The notes under the pieces are model-generated. The model saw only the letters and a program-made list of their open reading frames with translations, did no database searches and was not told the origin of the DNA. Shown here piece by piece: positions 1-5,691 of a DNA stretch of 9,436 nt. A program made the position numbers and the translations under genes. This DNA comes from JAFGED01 sp964551295. Lineage in GTDB: Bacteria; Chloroflexota; Anaerolineae; B4-G1. The stretch lies in assembly GCA_964551295.1 (NCBI GenBank), contig CAZKDJ010000158.1:1-9436 (forward strand), in the 5' to 3' direction. Numbering within the stretch: the stretch's first letter is position 1; each line of letters begins with the position of its first letter.

Positions 1-2117
1 ACGATTTGATGATCTGTTCGCCCTTGCTGCCTCCCCGAACTGCTAAATGCGCCCCTGTTGAGTTCGACCACAAAAGCATCGCCACCCCACAGGGCCTCTC
101 CCCCTCCGTTGAAGCTCTGGTCGAAACCACCCGGGGTAGGGAAGGAGGCACTATCGGTCTCGCCTGCCACGTATGCGTGGCCTTCACTATCAACGGCGAT
201 GGCATTACCAGCCTCGTGCCCACCATTCCAGCCGCTGGACAAGTAAGTGCTGTAGAGCAGTCCCGAACCGTCAGAGGCTAACTTGGTCACAAAGGCATCG
301 CTGTTGGGGATCACGCCAGCTCCACCGCCCTCTGAGTCGAGGACACCTGGTGTTGTCGGGAACGGCTCTGGCCCTACTCTGTGCGTCACACCTGTCACAT
401 ACGCGTGCCCTCCACTATCTATGGCAATGGCGTATCCACGGTCAGCACCAGACCCCCCTAGGTAGGTGGCATACACTCGCGTACCACTGGCGCTGAACTC
501 GGCGATGAAGGCATCATCTGTCGTGTATCCATTCTCATTGGGATTGCATAAACCGTCGCTGCCACATTGGGTATCGAAGGCCCCGATTGTGGACTGAAAG
601 TCGGGCGAGTTGGTATCACCAGTCACATAAGCGTTGCCGGAGTTGTCCACTGCGATGCTTTCGCCTCTCTCGCCATATCCCCCGCCCAAGAAAGTGGAGT
701 ACACCAACTCGCTCGCATCGTCGCTCAGCCTGAACACAAAAGCATCACCATTCCAATATCCAACAGGAGTCCCAATGGGATTGCTAGTATTACAGATGGT
801 ATCGTCAGCATTCTGTGTAGGAAAGCCCCCACAGTAGGTTTTGCCGGTCACGTAAGCGCTGCCTCCCGGATCAACAGCGATAGCCTCGCCATAGTCCGAG
901 GCGCTCCCTCCAACGAACGTCGCGTACTCAAGCCCGGCCCCACTGACATCCAACTTGACCACGAAAACATCGCGGTCACCGCCATAGATCTCCTCGTAAG
1001 CACCCGAAGTAGTGGGAAAGTCGGAGGATGCGGTCATACCGGTCACGTAGGCATTGCCCATTCCATCTAAGGCAATACCCTTTCCCCTGTCTTCATTGGC
1101 TCCTCCCAGAAAAGTGGCATAGAATAAACTAGAACCACTTTCAGACAAATCTACACTCTCTACAGCTGTGCTTGGTGAGGATGGAGAAATCGCTTTCCAC
1201 AGTCCCTTTGTCGCCGGAGTGGGCGAGTCAAACGGAGCCACGATCTCGCTCTCCCTGACTTCAAGCCCGTCTGCCGTCGGTTCAATGGGCTTCCCGGCGG
1301 CGTCCACTACCTGCAGCAGTGGCATGGTGAAATCGCCCACGCCGGTGGCAAGGCGAACGTGGCGCCCTCTACCCCTGGGTATTTCCACACTCAGCGCATC
1401 CGCGCCATCCACGTTCAAGCGCACACGGTCCAAGGCAGCCTGGCAGCCTCCTCGATCCTTGCACACCAGCCGCCAGGCCCAATCACCCCCTGTGCTCGAT
1501 ACCACCATGTCGACTTTGGGATACAAATCCACGTACCGCACGCCGCCCCACACGGGTACGTCGCTCTGCCACTTCTCGGGGTCGTCTCCGACGAAATAGG
1601 AGACGCGCGTATCCAGCCGACCGAAGGGTTCCAGGCGAGCGTGTGGGTTGGAGCCGGGGAAACTCAGTTTCAGGTTGACACCGCGACGGGGTTCGTCCTC
1701 GCGCTTGAGGTCCTTTCCTCTGCCGAGATGGAGCTCCGCGTCTCTTCTCTCTGCATCGCGGGCGGAACGGAGTGTGGGCGTCACGGGTTCCACCACGGTC
1801 ACCCACAGTCCATCCTCGGCCAGCCAGACGGCGCGGTCGCCGCCGCGCACCTGGAAGCGGGCGTCTGCGTCGAACTGCCCGACGTTCTCGATGAACATCA
1901 GTGAGGAACGCTCGAGGCGTTCCTCCGTCTGGATGTGGAGCGCTGCTTCCTCTTCAGCGGTGAGTGATGGTGATGCTGGCGCAGACACCGGTATGGATTC
2001 AGCACCCAGGACTTGTGTTGTCCTCGCAGTGGCCGGCAGTGGTGAACTACCTAGCAGAAGCAAGCTCAAAATGACGGTGTGGGATACTTTAGCCAGACGG
2101 GGATGAAAAATGTCCAC
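1..2117 (-). CDS. Secreted DUF7948/SBBP beta-propeller-repeat protein, C-terminus cut by window edge
   Basis: A continuous frame of 705 codons runs from a GTG at 2117 off the left edge. The start is chosen because GGAGGAG (2122-2128) lies just upstream and the first 31 residues form a signal peptide (hydrophobic ILSLLLLG, then small residues ending PATA). Residues 74-82 read MFIENVGQF, the typical opening of the DUF7948 domain that precedes SBBP repeats; that domain fills about residues 74-290. Five SBBP repeats start near residues 332, 398, 473, 549 and 622, each with the pattern Y-[AS]-T-[FY]-L-G-G, A-[IV]-D, then AYVTG, FPT and DAFV. The family forms extracellular beta-propeller-like structures; binding partners are unknown. 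After DAFVVELN (residues 681-688) the sequence stops looking like the family, which may be a frameshift or a true domain end. It is the last gene in the transcription direction and shows no homology to the toxin cassettes. Family call firm, role unknown. Confidence 0.88.
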   Translation of the reverse strand, partial: MDIFHPRLAKVSHTVILSLLLLGSSPLPATARTTQVLGAESIPVSAPASPSLTAEEEAALHIQTEERLERSSLMFIENVGQFDADARFQVRGGDRAVWLAEDGLWVTVVEPVTPTLRSARDAERRDAELHLGRGKDLKREDEPRRGVNLKLSFPGSNPHARLEPFGRLDTRVSYFVGDDPEKWQSDVPVWGGVRYVDLYPKVDMVVSSTGGDWAWRLVCKDRGGCQAALDRVRLNVDGADALSVEIPRGRGRHVRLATGVGDFTMPLLQVVDAAGKPIEPTADGLEVRESEIVAPFDSPTPATKGLWKAISPSSPSTAVESVDLSESGSSLFYATFLGGANEDRGKGIALDGMGNAYVTGMTASSDFPTTSGAYEEIYGGDRDVFVVKLDVSGAGLEYATFVGGSASDYGEAIAVDPGGSAYVTGKTYCGGFPTQNADDTICNTSNPIGTPVGYWNGDAFVFRLSDDASELVYSTFLGGGYGERGESIAVDNSGNAYVTGDTNSPDFQSTIGAFDTQCGSDGLCNPNENGYTTDDAFIAEFSASGTRVYATYLGGSGADRGYAIAIDSGGHAYVTGVTHRVGPEPFPTTPGVLDSEGGGAGVIPNSDAFVTKLASDGSGLLYSTYLSSGWNGGHEAGNAIAVDSEGHAYVAGETDSASFPTPGGFDQSFNGGGEALWGGDAFVVELNRGAFSSSGRQQGRTDHQI

Positions 2118-2121
2118 GTTA

Positions 2122-2128
2122 CTCCTCC
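2122..2128 (-). promoter_or_regulatory. Shine-Dalgarno site of the SBBP gene
   Basis: GGAGGAG on the minus strand, 4 nt (6 nt from the GGAGG core) before the GTG at 2117. It decides in favour of a GTG start, which is also the only position that gives a complete signal peptide. Confidence 0.75.
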
Positions 2129-2232
2129 ATACTAAAGACTATACAAGGCAAGGCAGCGTCACGCACGCCGTGCACCTAAACCGCGTACAAAAGTCCACTT
2201 TCGATGTCTGGGAGCAAACCTCTCAGCTTTCA

Positions 2233-2266
2233 GGATACCCATCCCAAACTTGGGGGAGGAGTATCC
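2233..2266. repeat. Imperfect hairpin in the leader region
   Basis: GGATAC and GTATCC pair across a centre in which CCCAA and TTGGG pair around two bases; the arms are of unequal length, so the middle is bulged. There is no clear T-tract on the minus strand, so I do not call it a terminator. It lies about 115 nt upstream of the SBBP start and would form in any long leader transcript of that gene. Function unknown. Confidence 0.4.
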
Positions 2267-2352
2267 TTTGATTTACCTGGTCAAAAAAGACACAACTCGA
2301 CCAAGTCGGAGGTTCACTGTAGCCAGGAAGATCCTGCGTTTGGGTAGAAAGA

Positions 2353-2500
2353 CTCAGTAGATCCAATTTTCGTCACTCCGAGCGGAGCGAGGAGTCTCCC
2401 AATGCAGGGCGGAGATTCTTCGCTACGCTCAGAATGACGGTTTCGCAGGTGATTTTCATCAACACGCACATGTGCACACCAAGAATTTGGATCTACTGAG
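2353..2500. mobile_element. 148-bp MITE-like element with 14-bp terminal inverted repeats
   Basis: The ends are perfect inverted repeats: CTCAGTAGATCCAA at 2353-2366 and its reverse complement at 2487-2500. Inside is a second, imperfect inverted repeat of 29 bp (24 matching positions): 2371-2399 and 2411-2439, separated by 11 nt. The inner right arm, read on the minus strand, is CGTCATTCTGAGCGTAGCG and onwards, a type of dispersed palindromic repeat I recall from many environmental bacterial genomes. No protein is encoded. I could not see a target-site duplication at the outer ends. It looks like a non-autonomous element or REP-type repeat inserted in the leader of the SBBP gene; copy number elsewhere would settle this. 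Confidence 0.6.
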
Positions 2501-2615
2501 ACTACCGGTGGAGGTGTTGTTTTGAAGTATGGGGTTTAGTTGTGAGAGGAAATAGGTTGCCCACCCGATTACCCCCGCTTATTGTCTTATGCTGACCAGC
2601 GTACAACTGGAACAG

Positions 2616-2643
2616 ATTATATACCATCCTGTTGGTTTGTCAA
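2616..2643 (-). promoter_or_regulatory. Sigma70-type promoter pointing at the SBBP gene
   Basis: On the minus strand TTGACA (2643-2638) and TATAAT (2621-2616) are both exact consensus hexamers with a 16-nt spacer. The -35 box overlaps the stop codon of the membrane-protein gene (2640-2642). Transcription would start near 2609 and run to the SBBP start at 2117, giving a leader of nearly 500 nt that includes the MITE-like element and the hairpin at 2233-2266. The match is by sequence only. Confidence 0.6.
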
Positions 2644-3269
2644 ACTGCGTTGCCGAACAACATAGACAATAGCCAATGTCCAACAGCTGTTACCATCGTC
2701 AGCGCCGTTCCGCCAATCGCCACGTAGATAACCTTGAGCGTCCACTGTGTGGAAAACTTTCGCTTGATCCACCGTGCTGACCAAGCCACTGCACCGGCCA
2801 CCGTAGCCCATAGAATCACCAGGCCCATCGGGTGAGGTGCGAGCAGCCGAGGACCTATCTCCAGAAACGTCAAGGCAGGCCCAAGCAAGCACACAGGCCC
2901 CCACCAGTGCATCATCAGGTAGAGCCAGGCGAGGATGTGCCCGGTGTTGCCCTCGCGTATGGCATCGCGGATGACCTCGACGAGCCAGGGATCTTCATAC
3001 ATCTGGGGTGGCATCAACGTCACTTTCTCCGTAGCGAACGCCACTCCCTCGCTTGCCATCAGCGGGTCCCGGTCGCCGTTGATGGCCACGTCGCCCACCA
3101 TCGCCCGCCCGGCGACCAAGCCCAATACGATCAGTACCAGCGCCGCGACGACGGCGGTGTAGGTCCCAAGAAACCGCCCGCTGAGCAGCCCCGCCAGCAC
3201 GGGAACCCGCCCACCAGCACTCTCGCCGGCAGGCTCTGCGGGCTGACCGCGCCGACGATGGTCCCACAC
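2640..3269 (-). CDS. Four-helix integral membrane protein of unknown function
   Basis: The frame is 209 codons from a GTG at 3269. Hydrophobic stretches suggest four membrane helices at about residues 36-57, 112-137, 147-165 and 178-205, with a polar loop of about 55 residues between the first two (containing NGDRDP and PPQMYEDPW). I do not recognise the family. The first 23 or so residues are arginine- and proline-rich and overlap, one base out of frame, a piece of the pretoxin region (3206-3259); they are probably not native. A GTG at 3200 (VLAGLLSGRFLG) is therefore an attractive alternative start. The gene sits where a toxin tip or partner would sit in the other cassettes, directly after an R module whose promoter would drive it. 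It could be a membrane-active tip, a membrane immunity protein, or an unrelated gene at the array boundary. Confidence 0.65.
   Translation of the reverse strand: MWDHRRRGQPAEPAGESAGGRVPVLAGLLSGRFLGTYTAVVAALVLIVLGLVAGRAMVGDVAINGDRDPLMASEGVAFATEKVTLMPPQMYEDPWLVEVIRDAIREGNTGHILAWLYLMMHWWGPVCLLGPALTFLEIGPRLLAPHPMGLVILWATVAGAVAWSARWIKRKFSTQWTLKVIYVAIGGTALTMVTAVGHWLLSMLFGNAV
3206..3259 (-). pseudogene. 18-codon remnant of the pretoxin region
   Basis: Read on the minus strand from 3259, the frame gives IVGAVSPQSLPARVLVGG, clearly related to VVGAMNPENLPAKVLVGG of cassette A (near 7800-7850) and its twin in cassette B. This frame is offset by one base from the membrane-protein ORF that covers the same DNA. 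Relative to cassette A about 175-200 bp between the R module and this motif are missing, and similarity fades beyond 3180. It marks a third, decayed cassette junction. Confidence 0.72.
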
Positions 3270-3329
3270 TATTGAATTGTAAAAGTGCTACGCTGCCAGG
3301 CCGCAAAGCCAAGCTCAACAACTACTGCC

Positions 3330-3359
3330 AGTATACTCCAACCCGATTGAAGGTGTCAA
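3330..3359 (-). promoter_or_regulatory. Promoter in R copy 3
   Basis: TTGACA (3359-3354) and TATACT (3335-3330) on the minus strand with an 18-nt spacer. Both hexamers are identical in all three R copies although the spacer sequence varies. The start point would lie near 3323, about 55 nt before the membrane-protein ORF. Confidence 0.68.
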
Positions 3360-3395
3360 ACAAAAGAACGCGAGGGCTTTGCCCCCCGCGCTCTT
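3356..3395 (-). terminator. Rho-independent terminator in R copy 3
   Basis: On the minus strand a GC-rich stem (AAGAGCGC paired with GCGTTCTT, one mismatch, extended by a G/C run) is followed by TTTTGTTT. It would end transcription of the cassette B operon. The T-tract overlaps the -35 box of the promoter that follows. Confidence 0.65.
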
Positions 3396-3419
3396 GACTA
3401 ACTCACTCCCGGCAGTTGT

Positions 3420-3443
3420 GCTGGGTCTTGTGCTAGACCCAGC
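3420..3443. repeat. Perfect 9-bp stem-loop abutting the partner-gene stop
   Basis: GCTGGGTCT and AGACCCAGC enclose a 6-nt loop. The stem starts at the base next to the stop codon (3444-3446). A weaker version is at 8207-8223 in R copy 1; in R copy 2 the position is degenerate. It could protect the mRNA 3' end. Confidence 0.6.
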
Positions 3444-4145
3444 CTATGTACTGATCTCTGAAAGCGACTTGTCCAAATTCTCTTTCGTAGGAGGATGAAG
3501 AGGCAAGAAAAACTCTAGTTGCCGTGGGCCTTTTGCTTGTGGCCAAACACATTGACCATGACACTCCACCACAGTGATATACTCAATGATACAAGCCCAC
3601 ACAAGTAAGATACTCAGGTTCTTAGTATATTCTCTCCGCGTATGAATACCATTTGAATCTCGAAAAACTATTTTCACTTTATCTTCGTCAACATTGAAAT
3701 CTACCTCTACTTGACTTTCAGGCCACGCGCCCAAAATCCACCATAATATATAAGTGACGGGCAAACCTCCTCCTTCGCACTGCACAACTGCTCGGGGAAA
3801 GTCCGCGACAGTAATACTGACTCCCATCTTTTCGAAAAACGACTTGTGAGAACGAATAACTCGGTCAATCTCATCATTCAACCAGAATTCTTGCAGCCTT
3901 TTTTGCTCACTCAATTGTGGAAGTGCAAACAACCTTCGGTATGCATCGCGCACCATCAAAGACAATCTACTTACACGCATTGTTAGTCCATGTCGAATAA
4001 GCCTTTCAAGTTCCTGCCTATCCTGAGACAATCCAGGGGTATTCACATCTTCTTCAATCGAGTCAATCCACGTCTCAAGATTCCAAAAAAGCTCTGTCAC
4101 AAAAGATTCGGTTTTCTTCCGTTCAAATTCGCGTCGTGAGATCAT
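3444..4145 (-). CDS. Cassette B partner: degenerate histidine-kinase-like protein, putative immunity
   Basis: A 233-residue soluble protein starting 3 nt after the stop of the methyltransferase-fold tip; its ribosome binding site (GGAGG) lies in the last codons of that gene, so the two are probably translationally coupled. By eye it follows the layout of a sensor-kinase core without a sensor: a helical stretch with HGLTMRVSRLSLMV (52-65) in the place of the HELRxPLxxL phosphoacceptor helix, DEIDRVIRSH...FFEKMGVS (91-110), then ILWWILGAW (133-141) where the N-box ILxNLLxNA is expected, VKIVFRDSNGI (157-167) like the D-x-G-x-G strand, and a final FFLPL (212-216). The N-box asparagines are gone, so ATP binding is doubtful. 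Position suggests the immunity protein of cassette B; the fold call is an inference and could be wrong. Confidence 0.6.
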   Translation of the reverse strand: MISRREFERKKTESFVTELFWNLETWIDSIEEDVNTPGLSQDRQELERLIRHGLTMRVSRLSLMVRDAYRRLFALPQLSEQKRLQEFWLNDEIDRVIRSHKSFFEKMGVSITVADFPRAVVQCEGGGLPVTYILWWILGAWPESQVEVDFNVDEDKVKIVFRDSNGIHTRREYTKNLSILLVWACIIEYITVVECHGQCVWPQAKGPRQLEFFLPLHPPTKENLDKSLSEIST

Positions 4146-4148
4146 AAT

Positions 4149-5039
4149 TTACCTCCGGATAGCCAAATACTCTACCCACTTCTCCGTAGAACGCAAATTT
4201 CGTATCCAAACTGAATACACATCATCGAGCGGCAAGTGGTGGCTCTCGGAAAGACTACCACCCCAATGATAGATCGGTTTAGCACCTGTCAACTCCCGAA
4301 AAGCCACTTCCAGTTCCGTATCGAAAGCGTCCAAAGTGGTAGGATCTACAGCAACGTAAATCTTTCCACCAGGTTCCGTCAAATCTAGCAATGTCTTCAC
4401 ATAGCCAGCCGCTCCACCAGCATCTTGAATCAACTGAGGACTAGGAGCCACGTTGACCACTAAATCAGCCCTACCAAATTCCTTGACAATATCTGGATCT
4501 GTATAACTCGCTTGGCGCAGAAAGGTATTCTCAGGCAACAAGCCTTCGCGCACAAAATGAGTATCGACACGTTTGATAATATCTCCACGAATATCAACAG
4601 CCCCTAACTGTGCTTTCGGGTAAGCCTTGTGGAGAGCTTGTAGCATTGTTTGTTCACCGTACATTTTCATTAGTTCTAGATGATCAGAAGAGACAGGCCC
4701 AGGGCCGACTTCCAGGATTTTACGTAGTTCCAAACTCGCTTTGGTATCGGCCTCCGCCCCTACCTTTGTCCGCACCCCTTCTGGCGGATCACCAGCGACG
4801 ATCCTGCCGCTCTTCCAGTTGCGCCATCGACCCTCGTGAGCCTTGCCTGCGGTCGGATCCCAGTAGGCATCGGGGTCTGTCGGGTGCCGATGGCGTACCT
4901 GCTCCACCGATTCCCCGCCCTGCCACGGACCCCGCACCCCTGCGTCCAGCAGCTTGTTCTGCGCCCAGAACAGATCCTGGCGACTCGCGTTCGGGTCGTC
5001 AAAGATCCGCAGCGCCCTCCGCACATCCGGGTCATCCAC
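4149..5039 (-). CDS. Cassette B toxin: pretoxin linker plus SAM-methyltransferase-fold tip
   Basis: Residues 1-97 continue the conserved pretoxin region: the DPNAS helical module (7-33), then HPTDPDAYWDPTAGKAHEG (52-70), GRIVAGDPPEG (78-88) and KVGAE (92-96). From residue 98 the sequence is cassette-specific and poorer in GC. It shows class I methyltransferase features: motif I ILEVGPGPV (108-116), an acidic strand end LGAVDI (145-150), motif IV ADLVVNVAPSPQLI (191-204) and PGGKIYVAVDP (223-233). No NPPY-type nucleic-acid methylase motif is present, so the substrate cannot be guessed. The GTG at 5039 is only the first start in the frame; the preceding pretoxin half (5379-5032) is in another frame, so this gene is probably separated from its natural N-terminus by a frameshift. 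Presumed role: a toxic effector tip; a fixed metabolic methyltransferase is unlikely given the linker. Confidence 0.72.
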   Translation of the reverse strand: MDDPDVRRALRIFDDPNASRQDLFWAQNKLLDAGVRGPWQGGESVEQVRHRHPTDPDAYWDPTAGKAHEGRWRNWKSGRIVAGDPPEGVRTKVGAEADTKASLELRKILEVGPGPVSSDHLELMKMYGEQTMLQALHKAYPKAQLGAVDIRGDIIKRVDTHFVREGLLPENTFLRQASYTDPDIVKEFGRADLVVNVAPSPQLIQDAGGAAGYVKTLLDLTEPGGKIYVAVDPTTLDAFDTELEVAFRELTGAKPIYHWGGSLSESHHLPLDDVYSVWIRNLRSTEKWVEYLAIRR

Positions 5040-5379
5040 CGCCCCCGGCCTGCGCCAGGCGTCCGCGTCGCTCGCCGCGCGCGGGCCGCGGCGTCATCGC
5101 CCGCTCCACCAGCATGTCGCCGTAGTAGTCAGTGAAGGCGTCGATGGCACCGTTGGCGAACCCCATCCCGAACGCCGTCCCCACACCCTCTCTCCAGGGC
5201 CGCCCTCCGGCCACGTTGAAGGCCACCTGCGTCCCGGCGCTCACCCCGCCGCCCACCAGCACCTTCGTCGGCAGGTTCTCCGGGTTCATCGCGCCGACCA
5301 CGCCACCCGCCACCGCCCCGCCCACCGCACCGACGATGGCGTTCTGGACCACGCCCTCGTACCACGTGCCGCCCTCCAC
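5032..5379 (-). pseudogene. Cassette B pretoxin half, frameshifted from its tip
   Basis: 115 codons from GTG 5379, matching cassette A residue by residue from EGVVQNAIVGAV to MTPRPARG, with four residues (GMVG) missing in the glycine-rich part. It carries the hydrophobic glycine-zipper segment AIVGAVGGAVAGGVVGAM and the GTAFGMGFANGAIDAFTDYYG motif. After PARG the frame changes relative to cassette A because a CCCC run (plus strand) is CC at about 5075; the protein then ends in nonsense GERRGRLAQAGGGG. The homologous frame extends upstream to about 5498 without any ATG. There is no delivery domain. Either a broken cassette, a base-calling error, or a silent donor whose frame does not matter. 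Confidence 0.7.
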
Positions 5380-5458
5380 CAGGTTGGTCAGCGTCCGTTG
5401 GATTGCACCAACGCTAAAGCCGCTGGCTGCCCCTGCGGAGCAGCGCCCTAAGGGATGA

Positions 5459-5481
5459 CAGTTTCGGCCAGGCCGAAACTG
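5459..5481. promoter_or_regulatory. 23-nt perfect palindrome (operator- or hairpin-like)
   Basis: CAGTTTCGGCC and GGCCGAAACTG flank one central base. It lies about 85 nt downstream of the R promoter of cassette B and upstream of the pretoxin coding frame. In RNA it would fold into a stable hairpin without a T-tract; in DNA it has the form of a regulator site. In cassette A the corresponding sequence (8011-8034) keeps only about 8 of 11 pairs. Confidence 0.45.
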
Positions 5482-5563
5482 CTGCCTTAGAAGGCATCAT
5501 CGCTATCGAATTGTAAAAGTCCTACACCGCCGGACCGCAAAACCGAGCCCAGCAACTACCGTC

Positions 5564-5593
5564 AGTATACCCCAACCCGATCAAGGGTGTCAA
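5564..5593 (-). promoter_or_regulatory. Promoter in R copy 2
   Basis: TTGACA (5593-5588) and TATACT (5569-5564), 18-nt spacer, minus strand. It would transcribe cassette B from about 5557, leaving a leader of more than 100 nt before any pretoxin codon. Confidence 0.68.
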
Positions 5594-5630
5594 ACAAAAG
5601 AGCGCGAGGGCTTTCACCCCCCGTGCTCTT
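5590..5630 (-). terminator. Rho-independent terminator in R copy 2
   Basis: Minus-strand stem formed by AAGAGCACG and CGCGCTCTT (one mismatch) plus a G/C run, followed by TTTTGTTT. It would end the cassette A operon just after its partner gene. Confidence 0.65.
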
Positions 5631-5691
5631 GACCAACTCACTCCCGACAGTTGTGCTGGATTTCGTGCCTCGACTCGGTCTACTTGGCTGC

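Larger units (their letters stand above)
2118..2639. other. 522-bp gene-free stretch
   Basis: I see no credible coding frame here on either strand. It holds, from right to left, a consensus minus-strand promoter, the 148-bp MITE-like element, an imperfect hairpin and the SBBP ribosome binding site. The remainder shows no structure I can name. Confidence 0.7.
3269..3443 (-). repeat. Module R, copy 3 (hairpin, terminator, promoter)
   Basis: About 175 bp that aligns with 5503-5665 and 8055-8228 with scattered substitutions. In the minus direction it begins with a perfect 9-bp stem and 6-nt loop (3420-3443) touching the stop codon of the gene before, then a conserved GGGAGTGAGTT tract, the terminator stem, the promoter, and a tail ending near TTTTACAATTC. 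It separates the cassette B partner from the membrane-protein gene. Confidence 0.85.
4751..5665 (-). repeat. Long cassette repeat, copy B (R module plus pretoxin region)
   Basis: Matches 7241-8228 over its whole length apart from a 12-bp deletion, a shorter hinge after PARG and scattered changes. The downstream boundary is sharp: protein similarity ends at VGAE and the next codons are cassette-specific. Such flanking homology is what a recombination-based exchange of tip and partner would need. Confidence 0.85.
5503..5665 (-). repeat. Module R, copy 2
   Basis: Aligned with 3269-3443 and 8055-8228. It holds a terminator and a promoter between the cassette A partner gene and the cassette B pretoxin. 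The hairpin next to the preceding stop codon is degraded in this copy. The stretch 5380-5691 has no gene of its own apart from the open upstream extension of the pretoxin frame. Confidence 0.85.

Noticed and set aside
6..2106. Several plus-strand open frames of 60-180 codons
   Set aside because: They lie opposite the long SBBP frame, have no family-like sequence or good ribosome binding sites, and arise from the GC-rich codon use of the minus-strand gene.
2233..2266. Hairpin as a rho-independent terminator of the membrane-protein gene
   Set aside because: It lies almost 400 nt downstream, beyond a new promoter, and has no minus-strand T-tract.
5032..5097. Programmed ribosomal frameshift joining the cassette B pretoxin and tip
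   Set aside because: No slippery heptamer or downstream pseudoknot is evident, and cassette A shows an unshifted version, so a simple two-base loss is more likely.
4610..5458. Plus-strand and alternate minus-strand frames rich in Arg, Pro and Ala
   Set aside because: They are shadows of the GC-rich pretoxin region; the same pattern recurs over 7279-8136, and only one minus frame is conserved as protein between the copies.
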